Below are positions 19,775 to 32,900 of a DNA stretch of 64,000 nt, piece after piece. Positions within the stretch are counted from its first letter, which is position 1, and every line of letters begins with the position of its first letter. Both the position numbers and the translations under genes were made by a program. The DNA comes from Haematococcus lacustris (taxonomy: Eukaryota > Chlorophyta > Chlorophyceae > Chlamydomonadales > Haematococcaceae): contig JASKMD010000003.1 in the NCBI GenBank assembly GCA_030144725.1, positions 13,722,496 through 13,786,495 on the forward strand, in the 5' to 3' direction. Below the pieces are notes generated by a model, which searched no databases, had not been told where the DNA came from, and saw only the letters and a program-made list of their open reading frames with translations.

Positions 19775-21010
19775 AGCGTAACCAGCGCTGGAGCACCTGG
19801 CTACAGCGCTGCAGCCATGTAGCTCCAGCGCTGGAGCCCCTAGTACCTGCTCTGCAACCAAGTGACTCCAGCGCTGCAGCCACATGGCTCCAGCGCTTCA
19901 GCTATGTGGCTCCAGCGCTGCAGCCATGTGGTTTCAGCGCTGTAGTTATTGGCTCCAACGCTGCAGCTGCATGGCTCCAGCGCTGTAGCCAGGTGGCTTC
20001 AGCGCTGAAACCACTAGCTCCACCGCTGAAACCATGTGGCTCCAGCGCTGCAGCAGTATGGCTCCAGCGCTGCAGCTAGCTGACTTCAGCGCTGCAGCCA
20101 TGTAACTCCAGCGCTGCAGCCACATGGCTCCACCGCTGAAACCATGTGGCTCCAGCGCTGAAACCATGTAGCTCCACCGCTGAAGCCATGTGGCTTCAGC
20201 GCTGAAACCACTAGCTCCACCGCTGAAACCATGTGGCTCCAGCGCTGCAGCCATGTAGCTCCACCGCTGAAGCCATGTGGCTTCAGCGCTGAAACCACTA
20301 GCTCAACCGCTGAAACCATGTGGCTCTAGCGCTGCAGCAGTATGGCTCCAGCGCTGCAGCTAGCTGACTTCAGCGCTGCAGCCATGTAACTCCAGCGCTG
20401 CAGCCACATGGCTCCACCGCTGAAACCATGTGGCTCCAGCGCTGCAGCCATGTAGCTCCACCGCTGAAGCCATGTGGCTTCAGCGCTGAAACCACTAGCT
20501 CCACCGCTGAAACCATGTGGCTCCAGCGCTGCAGCAGTATGGCTCCAGCGCTGCAGCTAGCTGACTTCAGCGCTGCAGCCATGTAACTCCAGCGCTGCAG
20601 CCACATGGCTCCACCGCTGAAACCATGTGGCTCCAGCGCTGCAGCCATGTAGCTCCACCGCTGAAGCCATGTGGCTTCAGCGCTGAAACCACTAGCTCCA
20701 CCGCTGAAACCATGTGGCTCCAGCGCTGCAGCAGTATGGCTCCAGCGCTGCAGCTAGCTGACTTCAGCGCTGCAGCCATGTAACTCCAGCGCTGCAGCCA
20801 CATGGCTCCACCGCTGAACCATGTGGCTCCAGCGCTGCAGCCATGTAGCTCCACCGCTGAAGCATCACAACTCCAGCGCTGCAGCCATGTGGCTCCAGCG
20901 CTGGAACACATGGTACCTGCTCTGCAGCCATGTGGCTCCAGCGCTGCAGCCATGGTTACCTGCTCTGGTACCATGTGGCACCTGCTCTGGTACCATGTGG
21001 CACCTGCTCT
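19775..21010. repeat. CAGCGCTG-core tandem repeat, block A
   Basis: Units of 21-22 bp such as GGCTCCAGCGCTGCAGCCAT, in higher-order blocks of about 173-195 bp (compare 20020-20225, 20335-20500, 20510-20690 and 20700-20870). The core is palindromic. Repetitive reading frames across it are artefacts. Confidence 0.9.
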
Positions 21011-22185
21011 CTTACAATTACAACGTTTGTACTACTGTCTATCTTCAGCTGACATCATAATGCTGTACAATATGGTGCTTTACAACATAGTGCTTTCATT
21101 TTTGTGCTTTTTAAACCATCTTGGACTTTGGCTTGACTTATGCTTTGGCTGTACTCAATTCATGTGTGGTGATAATGCCACTGCCATTATCCATTGGCAT
21201 GTGGCAGCTAGGTGTGCTGAGGGTGATTGTTGCGCTTCCTTCCAAGGCAGAGGGGTGGGGTGGGTTGGGGTAGGTGGGGAGGCAAGGCGAGGGGAGGAGG
21301 GGGTATTGGGGGGAGGAAGGTGGTGGTGGGTGGTGGTGGCAGGAGGGCGGGCGGGCGAGGAGAGATGTGGAGAGGAGATGGGAGGGTGATAGACTGGAAG
21401 GTGGTAGTACATGGTGGTGGCACCTGGTGGGTATGGGAAAGGAGAAGGGGGGTGGGGGGGAGGGAGAAGGGAGGTAAGTGTGACTGTAAAACCTGCAGCA
21501 AACACACGGCATGCCAGCGGTGAGGGGAGGCGATAAGGTGATAAGGCTTGGTGATAAGGGCCATCAACGAAGGCTCCTGGCTGCTGGGACGTCAGGGGGG
21601 AGGTGACGGGGAGGGGGGAAGTGGGGGGTGGAGAGGGGTGGAAGTGGAGGTGGTGGGACGGGGTAGGGAAGGGGGAAGGAGGCACGGGGAGGAAGTATAG
21701 GCGGGAGTATAGACCTGCAGCAAGCATGGAGCGTGCTTACAATCAGGCATGCATAACATCCTGGGAAGCTAGCTGTCACGTATTGCATGACGGAGGCACT
21801 CACCTGGCATGAAGGGCTAATAGGATGGGATGTTGTGAACAGGGATACGCGCCATGTCGTGTCCTCGCTACTTACCTTGGTCTTACGTTTGTGGTGCAGA
21901 AGGTAAAGTGGGGTTATTAGGTGGAGGTGCAAGAGCCAGGGTAGGGTACAACGTCAAGGTTGGGGTGGGCTCTCTTCTGGTTGCTAAAATAAGGAGAGGG
22001 GCTGGGATGGGGCTGCTGGGGTAAGGGAGGGGGCTGGGATGTCAGGGTGGAGGTGAGGGGGGAAGTGGGGGGGGGGGATGGTGACCGGGTGACTGGGTAG
22101 GGAAAGGGGAGGGAGGGAGACAGGGTAGGCCTGGGGGAGGGGTAAGTGTATTGACGATCTTGGAGGGGGTGGTTGCATAGATAGC
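21011..22185. other. non-repetitive interior of the satellite element, G-rich
   Basis: Plus strand strongly G-rich (GGTGGGGAGG-type runs, 21240-21690 and 21990-22140). Antisense Pro/Ser-rich ORFs here lack any domain and are judged artefacts of base composition. Confidence 0.5.
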
Positions 22186-22680
22186 TTGGCTCCAGCGATG
22201 TAACCATATTGCTTCAGCGATGTAACCATATGGCTTGAGCGCTGGTGCCGCTTGGCTTCAGCGATGTAACCATATGACTTCAGCGATGTAACCATATGGC
22301 TTCAGCGCTGGTGCCACTTGGCTCCAGCGATGTAACCATATAGCTTCAGCGATGGTGCCGCTTAGCTCCAGCGATGTAGCTATATAGCTTCAGCGCTGGT
22401 GCCGCTTGGCTCCAGCGATGTAGCCATATGGCTTTAGCGCTGGTGCCGCTTGGCTCCAGCGATGTAGCTATATGGCTTCAGCGCTGGTGCCGCTTGGCTC
22501 CAGCGATGTAACCATATTGCTTCAGCGATGTAACCATATGGCTTCAGCGCTGGTGCCACTTGGCTCCAGCGATGTAACCATATAGCTTCAGCGCTGGTGC
22601 CGCTTGGCTCCAGCGATGTAGCCATATAGCTTCAGCGCTGGTGCCGCTTGGCTCCAGCGATGTGGCTATATGGCTTAAGC
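22186..22680. repeat. CAGCGATG/CAGCGCTG tandem repeat, block B
   Basis: Units of about 43 bp alternate CAGCGATGTAGCCATAT and CAGCGCTGGTGCCGCTTGGC; about eleven or twelve units. Same core as blocks A and C. Confidence 0.88.
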
Positions 22681-23264
22681 GCCACAAGGGACAATAGTAG
22701 GGGGATGTGTATGGCGCCAGCAGAACAATAGCCATTACACATCATCACGACTTGCACCACAAGGCACACATAGGGCCAATGCCGTGTGCGCCATGCTGTT
22801 GTTGCTGCTCATGTTGCCTGTGTGGTGATGTTGATGTGATGGTGTAAGGTCAGCTGGTCATGATGTCGTTGCCTCTCATTTGTTGTTGTTGTCCATGTAT
22901 TTGATGCTTGTAATTGAGCCTGATGACGTGTGTAAGGTCCACACGGTGTAAGAGCCCAGCCTACGGTAATAGTAAGTATCCCATCATCTGGACACAGGCA
23001 ACATGAGTTAAGGTTTACACGGACTTAATCAAGGGTGAACATACGCTTGAGGCATCAACCTAGCCTTGCATCAACACAGCAACCTTAAACAACCGTAGGT
23101 TCACCATCAACATTAGCAATAACCACTGTCACAACTACCCACACAACAAACGATAGAGAAATGAAGGGAACTTGTGCCACAGCGTTGCCTCAGAGCATGG
23201 TACACAAGTGCAGAAACACAATGACGTTGCAAGGACACAACCGCAAATGACGATGTCACCAGCG
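22681..23264. other. non-repetitive interior of the satellite element
   Basis: No gene, domain or repeat recognised between repeat blocks B and C. Confidence 0.4.
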
Positions 23265-23930
23265 CAGTAGCCATTGTCACCAGCGCAGTAGCCATTGGCT
23301 TCAGCGCGGTAGCCATTTGCTCCAGCGCGGTAGCTATTTGCTCCAGCGCGGTAGCTTTTGACTCCAGCGCGGTAGCATTTGGTTTCATCGCTGTAGCCAT
23401 TGGCTTCATCGCTGTAGTTATTAGCTTCATCGCTGTAGCCATTGGTTTCATCGCTGTAGCTATTATCTTCATCGCTGTAGCAATTGGCTTCAGCGATGAA
23501 GCTATTGACTACAGGGCTGTAGCTTTTTGCTTCATCGCTGTAGCTATTGGCTACAGCGCAGTAGCCAATAGCTTCATCGCTGTAGCTATTACCTTCATCG
23601 CAGTAGCAATTGGCTTCAGCGATGAAGCTATTGACTACAGCGCTGTAGCAATTGGCTCCAGCGCAGTAGTCCTTGGCTCCAGCGCTGTAAATTTTGGCTC
23701 CAGCGCTGTTGCCGTTTGGCTCCAGCGCTGTAGTCATTGGCTCCAGCGCAGTAGTCATTGGCTACACCGCTGTAGCTATTGGCTCCAGCGCTGAAACCAC
23801 TGGCTCCAGCGCTGAAACCACTGGCTCCAGCGCTGAAACTACTGGCTCCAGCGCTTAAACCACTGGCTCCAGCGCTGAAACCACTGGCTCCCGCGATGAA
23901 ACCACTGGCTCCAGCGCTGGTTACGTTGCT
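23265..23930. repeat. CAGCGCTG-type tandem repeat, block C
   Basis: About thirty 21-bp units such as GGCTCCAGCGCTGTAGCCAT, in two subtypes (GCTTCATCGCTGTAG and GCTCCAGCGCTGAAACC). Because the period is a multiple of three it stays open on the minus strand and adds about 105 codons to the RT-encoding ORF. Confidence 0.9.
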
Positions 23931-23944
23931 AATTTGTGTGAGTG

Positions 23945-26900
23945 GTGGTAATGCCCATTTATCTATGATTGTGGGCTTCCAATGCACCTTGTAGTAGCTT
24001 TCTTTGTTGATGCCGTCCCATTGCCATCCATCTATGCTGGTGATGGCCTCTTGGTGGCCGTACATGGCCCCTAGTATGCTGCCTAGGTCCTTGGGTTTAC
24101 AGCGGCAGGCTTTATCCACCTTCCAGCTGGAGAGCCCTGGGAGGTCGAGGCCTATTATGTGCACTATATCCTCCGGGATGGTTTGTATCTGTCTGCCCTC
24201 AGTGTTCCGTTTCGTGCCCTTGGGTCGGGCGGGTTTCGTTGGGGGCGATTGGGTTTCCCTGTTCTCTCGCCTTAGCAGCCGGGAGCTACTCTTGATGGCC
24301 TCCTGGGCTGAGAGCGGTTGTGTTGCATGTCCGGTCACGTGCGTCGCTTCGGTCGGTGTGGTCTTCTTGGCAGTCGCGTACGCCCTAATATCAGCGTAGC
24401 GGTGTTTTGTGTCTTCCTCGACGTCGGTCGGTGCAAGCTCCGTCAGACCCGCGGCCCATGGTTTAATGAGTCTTTGCGCAGCGGGCAGGTCTAGGGTGGT
24501 GTCTCGTTTGGCTGCGATGTCTTTCGCTTCTGTTGTGGTTGGGCATCTGTCCTGGGTCGCCATGGTCGTTAATCTGTTGAGGGCGATATAGTGTTTTTGT
24601 TGGACTTTGTTGTGGAAGCGTTCTTTAAGCATCTGTCCTGATATGATGTAGGTATGGCCAGCGATGGTGTGTTGGAGCTCTGTGGCATGTCGGATGCCCA
24701 AGCTTTTGAGGCACGTCATGCAAGCACTAACTATGTCGAGTGGAAGGGGGCTGGTATTCTGTGTGATGAGTTGTCCAAGCAGTTTGGTTTCCTTAGGGTA
24801 GAGTTCTTGTCCTTCCTGGGCGACAGTGAGCTGCGCCGTGGTTGCATGTAGGAGTTGTCTGGCTCGTAGGGTGTGTCGAAGCATAATTAACATGCGGTGT
24901 CCATGCTTGGCAGCTTGAGCGTAGAGCCAAGTGATCTGTTTGTGTAGCATGCATCTGGTTATGTGGGCATGTGTGGTGTCTGTGGACTGGAGGCTGTGTA
25001 GGAGGGCTGTAGTGTTTCTGGTGTGGTATTCTTTGGCTGTTGAGCTGATGCCAAGACCAAGCTTGTCGATGTCCTCCCTGACAACGGCGTTGGGTGTGCC
25101 TAGTGGGAGTCTGAGTTTTTTCTTAACACATTGGTTAATTGCTCTGTCGTAGAGGTCTAGGTCTCCCGGTGTGCATGGGGCTACGCAGAAGCTATAGGCC
25201 AGACTGGGGATGATGGCTGTCTTGATGATGTGGATGGCTTGTCTGGCGCTAGCAAATGAGCGTCGTAGTCTTTCTAGCTTCTGTCTGAGTTGTGTCATCA
25301 TGGCTATGTGTTGTGGTTTCCAGTTGAGCGTCGTGGTAAGTAAGACACCAAGGTAAGTGAAGGGGGAGGTCGGTTTGAGGTAGGTGACAGGTTTCCCTTG
25401 TAGCGTTACGGCTTGCAGTTCTCTACGGGCTTGCTTTTCCGCTTCTGCCATGGTGCTGCATCTGCCGGATTGGTGCGCTTTGTGGAGCGCCGCTGTGGCG
25501 AGGGTTTTGCTGTGGGATACGATTAGGTGGCCCCAATCCGAGTAGGCGGAGAGCTTGTCTGCCTGACAGCGTAGGTTGCTGATCGAGTTGCAAAGGATAG
25601 CGATGTCATCTGCGTAGTCGATGCTGCCGATTGTAAATCGCCCGGCGCTGTCGGTTGTGTCGGATGTAAATTTGTACCCCCTCGCTCCTACTTGGAGCCA
25701 GCGCAGTAAGGGTTCGATGTAGATGAGGAACAGGAAAGGTGAGAGTGAGTCGCCCTGTATGGTGCCCCGGTCTACAGGTACCGGGTCGGTGGGGCCGTAG
25801 GGAGGTCTGAAGCGCGTTGTAGCGCCCGTGTACAGGTCCTTCACCGCGTCTGTGGCGTCGGTGGGAAAGCCAAGGTCGTGCATGATCCATAGCAGTTTGT
25901 CTTGGCAGGTGGTGTTGAAGGCGCTAGTGAAGTCGACCAGTAGCGCATAGATATCTACTTTGGCTAGCTTGGCGTCTTCGAGGGCCATGACCAACATTTG
26001 GAGCTGTTGTGTGGTGTCCCTAAGGGAGCGGAAGCCTGCTTGGCAGTTACTTAACATCCCGTTAGCCTCAGCATACTCGTACAACGCCTTGGTTATGAGG
26101 CTGGTCCAGAGTTTGTAGATGGTATTGGCCAGCCCAACAGGTCTGTAGGCGTTGAGGTCTGTTTCTTGGCCCTTGTCCTTGTAGAGCAGGCAGGTGTCGC
26201 TGGTTTTCCATGTTGTAGGTGTGCAACCAGTGGCCCACATGATGATGAACAGTTGGTGTATGGTGTCCCTCATCTCCCATGGCAGCATCTTGATGATCTC
26301 GTTTTCAATGCCGTCAGGGCCAGGCGCTTTGCCCCCTGATAGTCTGCTGATGCATTCTTGAAATCCTGCTTTGTCCATGATGGCAGTGTGCATCCAGTGT
26401 ATATTTTGGCAGGTGTGCAACGTGAAGGGGTCCGCGGCTTTGGGGCGGGTCCAGGGGTAATTTCTGGTCTGTGTGTTTGTGTAGTGGCCTGTTTTGGGAT
26501 TCGGCGGCGTGAGCTTGTGTCTATAGGCGGCGGTGATAATCCGGTTGAGGTCGGCCGGGGCGGTGCAGATGTTCTTGGTATCGGGGTCGGCTAGTGCCTG
26601 CAGTCCTTTGTGGTCGGTGCGAGAGGGGCGTAGTATGTATTTGTTGGCTTTTTTGGGTTGGGTGCTGATGAGGTGTTGCATTCTGAGACGCGCCTGTGCA
26701 ATGGCAAGTGCGGAGTCGTCGTCATCTAGCTTGTGGATTTGGTCGCGGTAGGAGTTGGTCAGTTGGGCGAGCGCGGCTTGCACGTAATTTTCGGTTGTAC
26801 CGTCGCCCTGGCGTGCTTGCACCGCCTCCCTTACCTCCGCGTTGGTCGTGTCTGTCTCTGTGAGTAGGTCATCGATAGACGGGTGGACGCCGTTTTGTTT

Positions 26901-29900
26901 GTATAACCTTCTAGCCTTCCGGCTGAGTTCTCTGGTGGTTTTGAGCTTTTTCCCTAGTGCCTGTCTGATCTTGCACATGCTCCTGCGTTGGTAATGTTGG
27001 CCTCCTCTGGTCAATGTCTTGGTGTTGCATGTCTGCATGGCAGTTCTCCTGCAGGTTTCCAGGAGCGTTGTGAGCATGGCGGCTGCGGTATCGACAGCCT
27101 CTCTAGCCGGGAGGCCTGCCACTAGTGTCAGGCGTTGTGGTTGTTGTGGGTTGGCCTTGTCTAGTGTGGTCAGGAAGTGGGTAGCGTCTGTGTACATGGG
27201 AGCTATGTATGCTGTCAGTTGTGCATGCAGTTGTGGAGCGCCTGAGCTGGGTTGTTGCACTCCAAGCCGGTATGCTTCCCTATCTTTGTTGGTGATTGGG
27301 GTGGTGGGAATGGTGTGGCTGTGTTGTAAGGGTTGATGTGTGGCTGCTAGATCTATGCCCAGTCTGGTAGTGGTGAGTGTGGCGGTGAGCGGTCTGTGGT
27401 CGCTGAGGTACGCGTTTGTGTCGACGTGTGTGCGATGCCCAGGGCCTTGTCTCGCGTCGCGCGTCAGGATGGCGTCGATGCGGCTGTTGCAGTGTGGTTG
27501 CTGATAGGTCCAGGCCCGGTCGCCGGGGTCAGCTTCGGATAGGCGCAGCTCCGTGGCGAACTCCCTCATCATGTGGTCTTGTGGGTATTCAGTGTGTTCG
27601 GAGCGATCCTCTGTTTTCATCGTGGCGTTGATGTCTCCCGCCAGAATGAGTGAGCCGGGCAGGTGTCCAGTGGCTGTTCGTATGTGTTCTTGCATCTTTC
27701 TCCTTAATGGGATCGCGTCGTCGTTGTTCCCTGACGGCCAGTACGTGGCGACGAGTGTGAGTTCCTCGCTTTGCCGTTGGCGGAGGCTTAGGATGACGCA
27801 TCGGGTGTTCACATCCGCATCTGTACACGGCGGCAGCATGGTGGTTTGCATCTGGATAGCTAGGTCGTGTCTGATGCCAATGAGGACCTCACTATGGCCT
27901 TCGTGACGGTGGACGGTGTAGTTGGGCATAACCCTCTTCAGCCAGCCAGAGCTAGGTTTGTTGCTCTTGGGTTGGGTCATAGTCTCGGTGAGGATCAAGA
28001 TGTCCGGGCTATGTTTGAGCACCAGGTTTAGGACCTCGTTTCTAGATCTGCATAGGCCTCTGACATTGAAGGTTGTGAGGGTGATGTGTTGCCTGTTGAG
28101 GGTTGCTTGGGGCAGTTCGGTTGAGGGGTTGTTGTGTTGGCTCGTGCGAGGGTCATTGTCCGGCGTGGTTTGTTGTGTCTCGGCTATGTTGGGGTTTAGC
28201 CTTGTGGTGTGGGCTCCGGTGGGTTTGCAGAGGTATTGGGACATGAGGGTTTGTGTGTGCGTGTCGTTGCGGTGTGCCTTGGTGGCTCGTACCCGCTTAG
28301 CGGACGGGCCAGTGTTGGTATCGACACACGTGGTGGGTCGGTTGGTACGCGGCTTACTTGGGGGGGCTGGCGGGCGGAGGGTAACAGTGGGAATGTCCCG
28401 GCGCTGTCGCGACCGGGCAGGTTCCTCGTGTAATGGAGTGCCCTCTATTGTGGTGCTGCGCTTGGTGTCTAGTGTAGAGTTCTTGTCGGCGTCAATGGTG
28501 GTCACGGGCGGTGGGGCGAGTATCTCTGTGTGGTTGTTGGTGAGATCAATTGGGTCGGTGTGATCTTGAAAGTGTGCTGCTAGTGCTGATGCGGTGGTGG
28601 CCTCCAACGGGTCCGCTATCCAGATCTCCCTCCTAACGAACCTTGTGTGTCTCACGTTGCCTGTGCAGATGGTGAGCAAGTTCCCTTGGAGGCGTCCCCA
28701 GTCGGTAGGTGTGGAGAGTGGTTTTGGCACACGGTTGAATGAGTCCAGCTGGTACCAGCCTTGTTGTGTGTGTTTGATGACAGTTGCATGGTGGTGTGAT
28801 AGCAAGATCACAGCATCAGTGTGTGTCGCCCCCGTGCTGGCAACAGTTGTAGTGATCACCTCAGGTGTGATGCTGTGGGTTAGTAGGTAGGTTGTTGCTG
28901 GGTGCAGGTACGTGTGCGTCTCATGGTGCTGGCGGTGTAGGTAGTGGTTCAGTGTGTCAGACGAGAACTTGCCTTTCTCGTGGTAGATGTGATCAGTATT
29001 GAAGGATCGAATCATGTGTCCGTCATCTCGTGCTGCTTGTGCTAGATGTTGTAGGTGCTCGGCTAGTTGCTTGCAGTGTCTGATGACTGCATGGTAATCT
29101 ATGCATTTCTTTCCCATGGCCATGTTGAATGCATGTACTAGGCAGCACTCTTCGTATTGCCCTTCCATGTAGAGTTGTGCCGGGTTGTGGATCGGTGTAT
29201 GTGTGGGGCCGGGTGTTGTAGTGTTGCTATCATGGTCGCGTGCTTGTTCCGCATGGCTGATGATGTGGTAGATTCCCTTTTCCTCACACCGGCGTATTTG
29301 CTCCCGTGTGCGGATGTTAGGCGTGATGACAAATAGTTGGTGCATAGTTTGCTTGGTTGCCGCAGGAATGTGCAAGAGGGGTGTGGCTGTCGTTTTCAAG
29401 GAATCCAGTAGGTGCCATGCGCCGCTAGTGCACTTCATGGCCATGCTGTGGCCTGGCTTCTTGCACAGAAAGGTGTGTGTACCGTATTGGCCAGCGAGGT
29501 TCCCTAGGTTATCAGCAGTCCAGTCGCTGGGTTGGTTGAGTTGGGCAATGCTCTGCACAGCAAGGCCGTAGTGGGAGCGTAAGTACATCTCGATGACTTC
29601 GTCGGAGTAGCCGTCCACTCCTCTTGCCATTAGCCATGCGCCACGCTCAAAGTGATCAGTTAGCTGAGGGAGCTTGTTCTCGTAAAAGTTGTCTATGTCT
29701 TGCATGGTGACCCATTCATGTCCCGCAGCATTGTTTAGGGAGTATACCTGGCACGCGGAGCTATCTTTATCTTGCTTAAAGTGCTCAACCTCTGGACCTG
29801 GATTAGCTTCAACATCCCCAGCGGCTAGTAAGAGCCAGGCCACGTAGACAGCCCGTGCGGCAGCTATGGGGTTGAAGGTGGAGGTGGTCCAATTACTTTC

Positions 29901-32900
29901 GCCTAGTGTTGTTTGGTAGCAACAATAGACGTGGAGGGTGCTATTGTATTGGTAGACTGTGTGTGGGCGGCCGTTCCTGGCTCCATTTGTGGAGAGGTGG
30001 AAAGTGTTAGAAAGCTTACATAGGGAGCTAGAAGCTGCTAGGGTGCCGTCTAGGCCCGTCATTAGATTGTACCCGATGGCTCGTATTGTGGATCTATAGG
30101 AGCCTAGTCGTTTGCGGTGTCGTCTTAGGCATCGTTTGGATTCCGTAGCTGTGGGGTGGTGGCGGTGTTGGAGGCTTGTGTTGCGGATGTAGGTACCTAT
30201 CGCAATGAGAAGCAATTGGGCTATTACCCTATTCTGATGGTCGATGACACTGCCCGTGTGGGTGGGGATACAGTGGTGCGCATGGCTGGTGGTCTCATCC
30301 CGGTACTGTTGCTGGCTGCTTGCATTTACATGGTGTCCTTGGGCTACATCGTAGGCGTGCGGCATAGTACCATAACGGGGTGCCAGGGTGGTGAGGGGTG
30401 TAGACCACTCATTCCACAGCCTCATTCGTCCTTTTTTGCTATATGGTGTTCCTACTACATTCTTATGTCTAGTTAGCCACTGATAGCTGGCCCCAAGGCA
30501 TTGATCAATGTAGGATGAGTGCGCAGGGCACTGCGAGCGGTCGGTCCAGTTCCATTGCCAGCAATTGTCTGCCATGGGGGTCTCCGCCCTCCTGCACATT
30601 GGGGCATCAGGTGGGGCAGCTGGTGAGGCAGTTGGTGGGGTGGCAGGTGGGTCTGCGTGGGAGGTGGCAGGTGGGGCAGTAGGTGGGGCTGCAGGTGTGG
30701 CAGAAGTGGGGGCAGCTGGTGAGGTAGCAGGTGGGGTGGTAGGTGTGGCGACGTGGGGGGTGGCAGATGGGGCAGCAGGTGGTGCCGCAGCTGGGGTAGC
30801 AGCAGGTGGGGCTGCGGGTGGGACAACAGGTGGGGCTGCAGGTGGGGTTGGTGGGGTAGTAGGTGGGGCTACAGGTGTGGCGGCTGGTGAGGCAGCTGGT
30901 GAGGCAGCGGGTGGGGTGGCAGGTAGGGTTTCCTGGGAGGTGGCAGGTTGGGCAGTAGGTGGGGCTACCGGTGCAACGTCAGGGGAGGCAGCAGGTGAGG
31001 CAGCAGATGGGGTGGAAGGTGTGGCGGTGTGGGGGGTGGCAGGTGGGGCAGCAGGTGGTGCTGTAGCTGGGGAAGCAGCAGGTGATGCTGTAGCTGGGGC
31101 AGCAGCAGGTGGGGCTGTGGGTGGGACAGCAGGTGGGGCTGCAGGTGGGGTAGTAAGTGGGGCTGCGGGTGTGGCGGCTGGTAGGGTAGCTGGTGAGGCA
31201 ACTGATGCAGCAACAGGTGGGGCAGTAGGGGGAGCAGGTGGGGCGGTAGGTAGGGCGGTAGGTAGGGCGGCTAGGTGACTTGTGTGTCTGTGTGTGTTGG
31301 TGTCGCGCATGTCAAGGTAGGTTGGTGTCGTGTATGCTGGTGCGTACAAGCCCAGGTATTGCTTTACCTCGGTGGAGAGGTCAGGCCGAGGGCCGGTCCA
31401 ACGATTGCACACCCTCCATCTCGTCCGCCAGGTGTTGGAAGGAGCTGGTGGAGTTGTGGCGCTTGAGTGGGTGCTTGGTTGGGGACTGCAAGCATCAACG
31501 AGATCAGGGGTGTGTGTGGAGGGTATATGGGTGTGGCAAGTGTGGGACCGGGGAGGGGGGGAGGGACATGTGGTTTCACTGCTATGGGGGGTGCACTGGT
31601 CGTAGTGGTGTGTGGCTGTGGTGGTGCAGGTCAGGTGCTTGGTTGTATCGATGGAGCAAGGTAGGTAATTGTTTCCTGTGTGTTTGTATTCTCTGACCTG
31701 TCTCTCGTCACTGGTCCGGCGGTTGCTGGACCCTGCGCCCCTTGGTGGCAGGGATGTGACGGACTGAGCGCGGCCTGGTAGCTGGGTGCTGCTCCTTGGG
31801 ACTCCCATGGGTGGCCTGGGCATGGCCGCCATGGGGGTTGGGTGCTGCTGCTGCTCAATGGCGGGGTCTGTCAGGCGGGGGCTGCAGATGTCCACCATGA
31901 CGGTGTAGATGTCTTGCACCTTGCGGGTAGCAACTGCCCTGGCGCTGTCAGTGCGGGAGGCTGCAACTTCCAGCATGGCTTTCACCAGTGGCAGGCACTG
32001 CGTCACCAGCCTGTCCAGGCTGGAGGTAATGACCACCCCCCTGCGGCTGCCCTCATGGCCCTGTTGCCAGTCTTCGTTCATCAGATGGCGGCTGCAGTCC
32101 AGGAAGAAGTTGGCTTTGCGCTGGTCTGTGTGGGTCAGGTGGTGAGCTTCGGCCATAACATAGCACGTTGCCCTTAGCATGTTTTCTTTGCGGTGCAGGG
32201 GCTGGGCGCTGTCCGTGCCCACTGCGGCTCCGCTGCCTGTGTAGCTGTCGTCATGTCCAGTGACCGTGATGGCCCTCCTGCTGCTGTCCTGGATCGGCGT
32301 GCCCTTGCTGCTCATCGCGGCCACTGTGTACACTATAGCCGCCCGCTCTGGGCCACCTCCTGGGTAGATGGTGGTCTGAGCCCTGCTGCTCTGCCCAACT
32401 GCAGCGATGATGGACGAGGAGTTGCTGCTGGCCAGGGACACATGCTTAGTGGTAGCGGAGTAACTGCTGACATTGCTAGCTGTAGCTGCTGTGCCTTTGA
32501 GAGGCGGGGTCGCGGTGCTGCCTGCCTGGTAGGTGGCGTTCAGGATCAGGTCAGCCTCCAGGATGGTCAGCTCGGCCTCAGCAACTGCCTTGAGGACAGA
32601 GGCCAGGCCTGCCAGGCCAATGCCTGCAGCGGTGCTGAGCACGAGCGAGTGCTTGGTGTCGAGGCCGCTGACTCTGCTGGTCTGAGGCTGAGTCAGGGCG
32701 AATTTGACTTTGCTGCCGCTGATCTGTAGGTCACCGCTGCTCTGTATGGCAGCACAGGTTTCAGAGTCTGTGAACTCAACTTTGGTCATGCTCCTGCCTG
32801 GCACGTCGTGGGCAGAGTGGACTGAGCATGCCAGCAGGTAGACAGGGTGGCTGCGGAGGGACACATCCTGGGCCATCTTATGGCGCAGGTAGCCTAGGGC

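Larger units (their letters stand above)
19758..23944. mobile_element. satellite-filled inverted-repeat element (CACTA-like, non-autonomous)
   Basis: 4187-bp insert in the Dualen-like ORF. The ends are inverted repeats of about 34 bp with one mismatch, starting CACTCACACAAATTAGCA on the left and its complement on the right, and both run into CCAGCGCTGG. It is flanked by GT on both sides (19756-19757, 23945-23946), a possible 2-bp duplication. Removing the element plus one GT restores the Dualen frame. The interior has three blocks of tandem repeats sharing a CAGCGCTG or CAGCGATG core, separated by non-repetitive stretches. There is no transposase. CACT-starting ends and subterminal repeats recall CACTA/EnSpm elements, but the class is inference. 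Confidence 0.75.

Noticed and set aside
19946..20974. Minus-strand ORFs with SAGATWLQRWS-type repeats
   Set aside because: They are translations of satellite block A inside a non-coding inverted-repeat element.
21155..21727. Pro/Ser-rich 190-codon minus-strand ORF
   Set aside because: G-rich composition keeps this frame open; no domain, and overlapping frames look the same.
30565..31278. 237-codon plus-strand Gly/Ala/Val-rich ORF
   Set aside because: It is antisense to the Ala/Pro/Thr-rich linker of the Dualen-like polyprotein and explained by the repeat composition.
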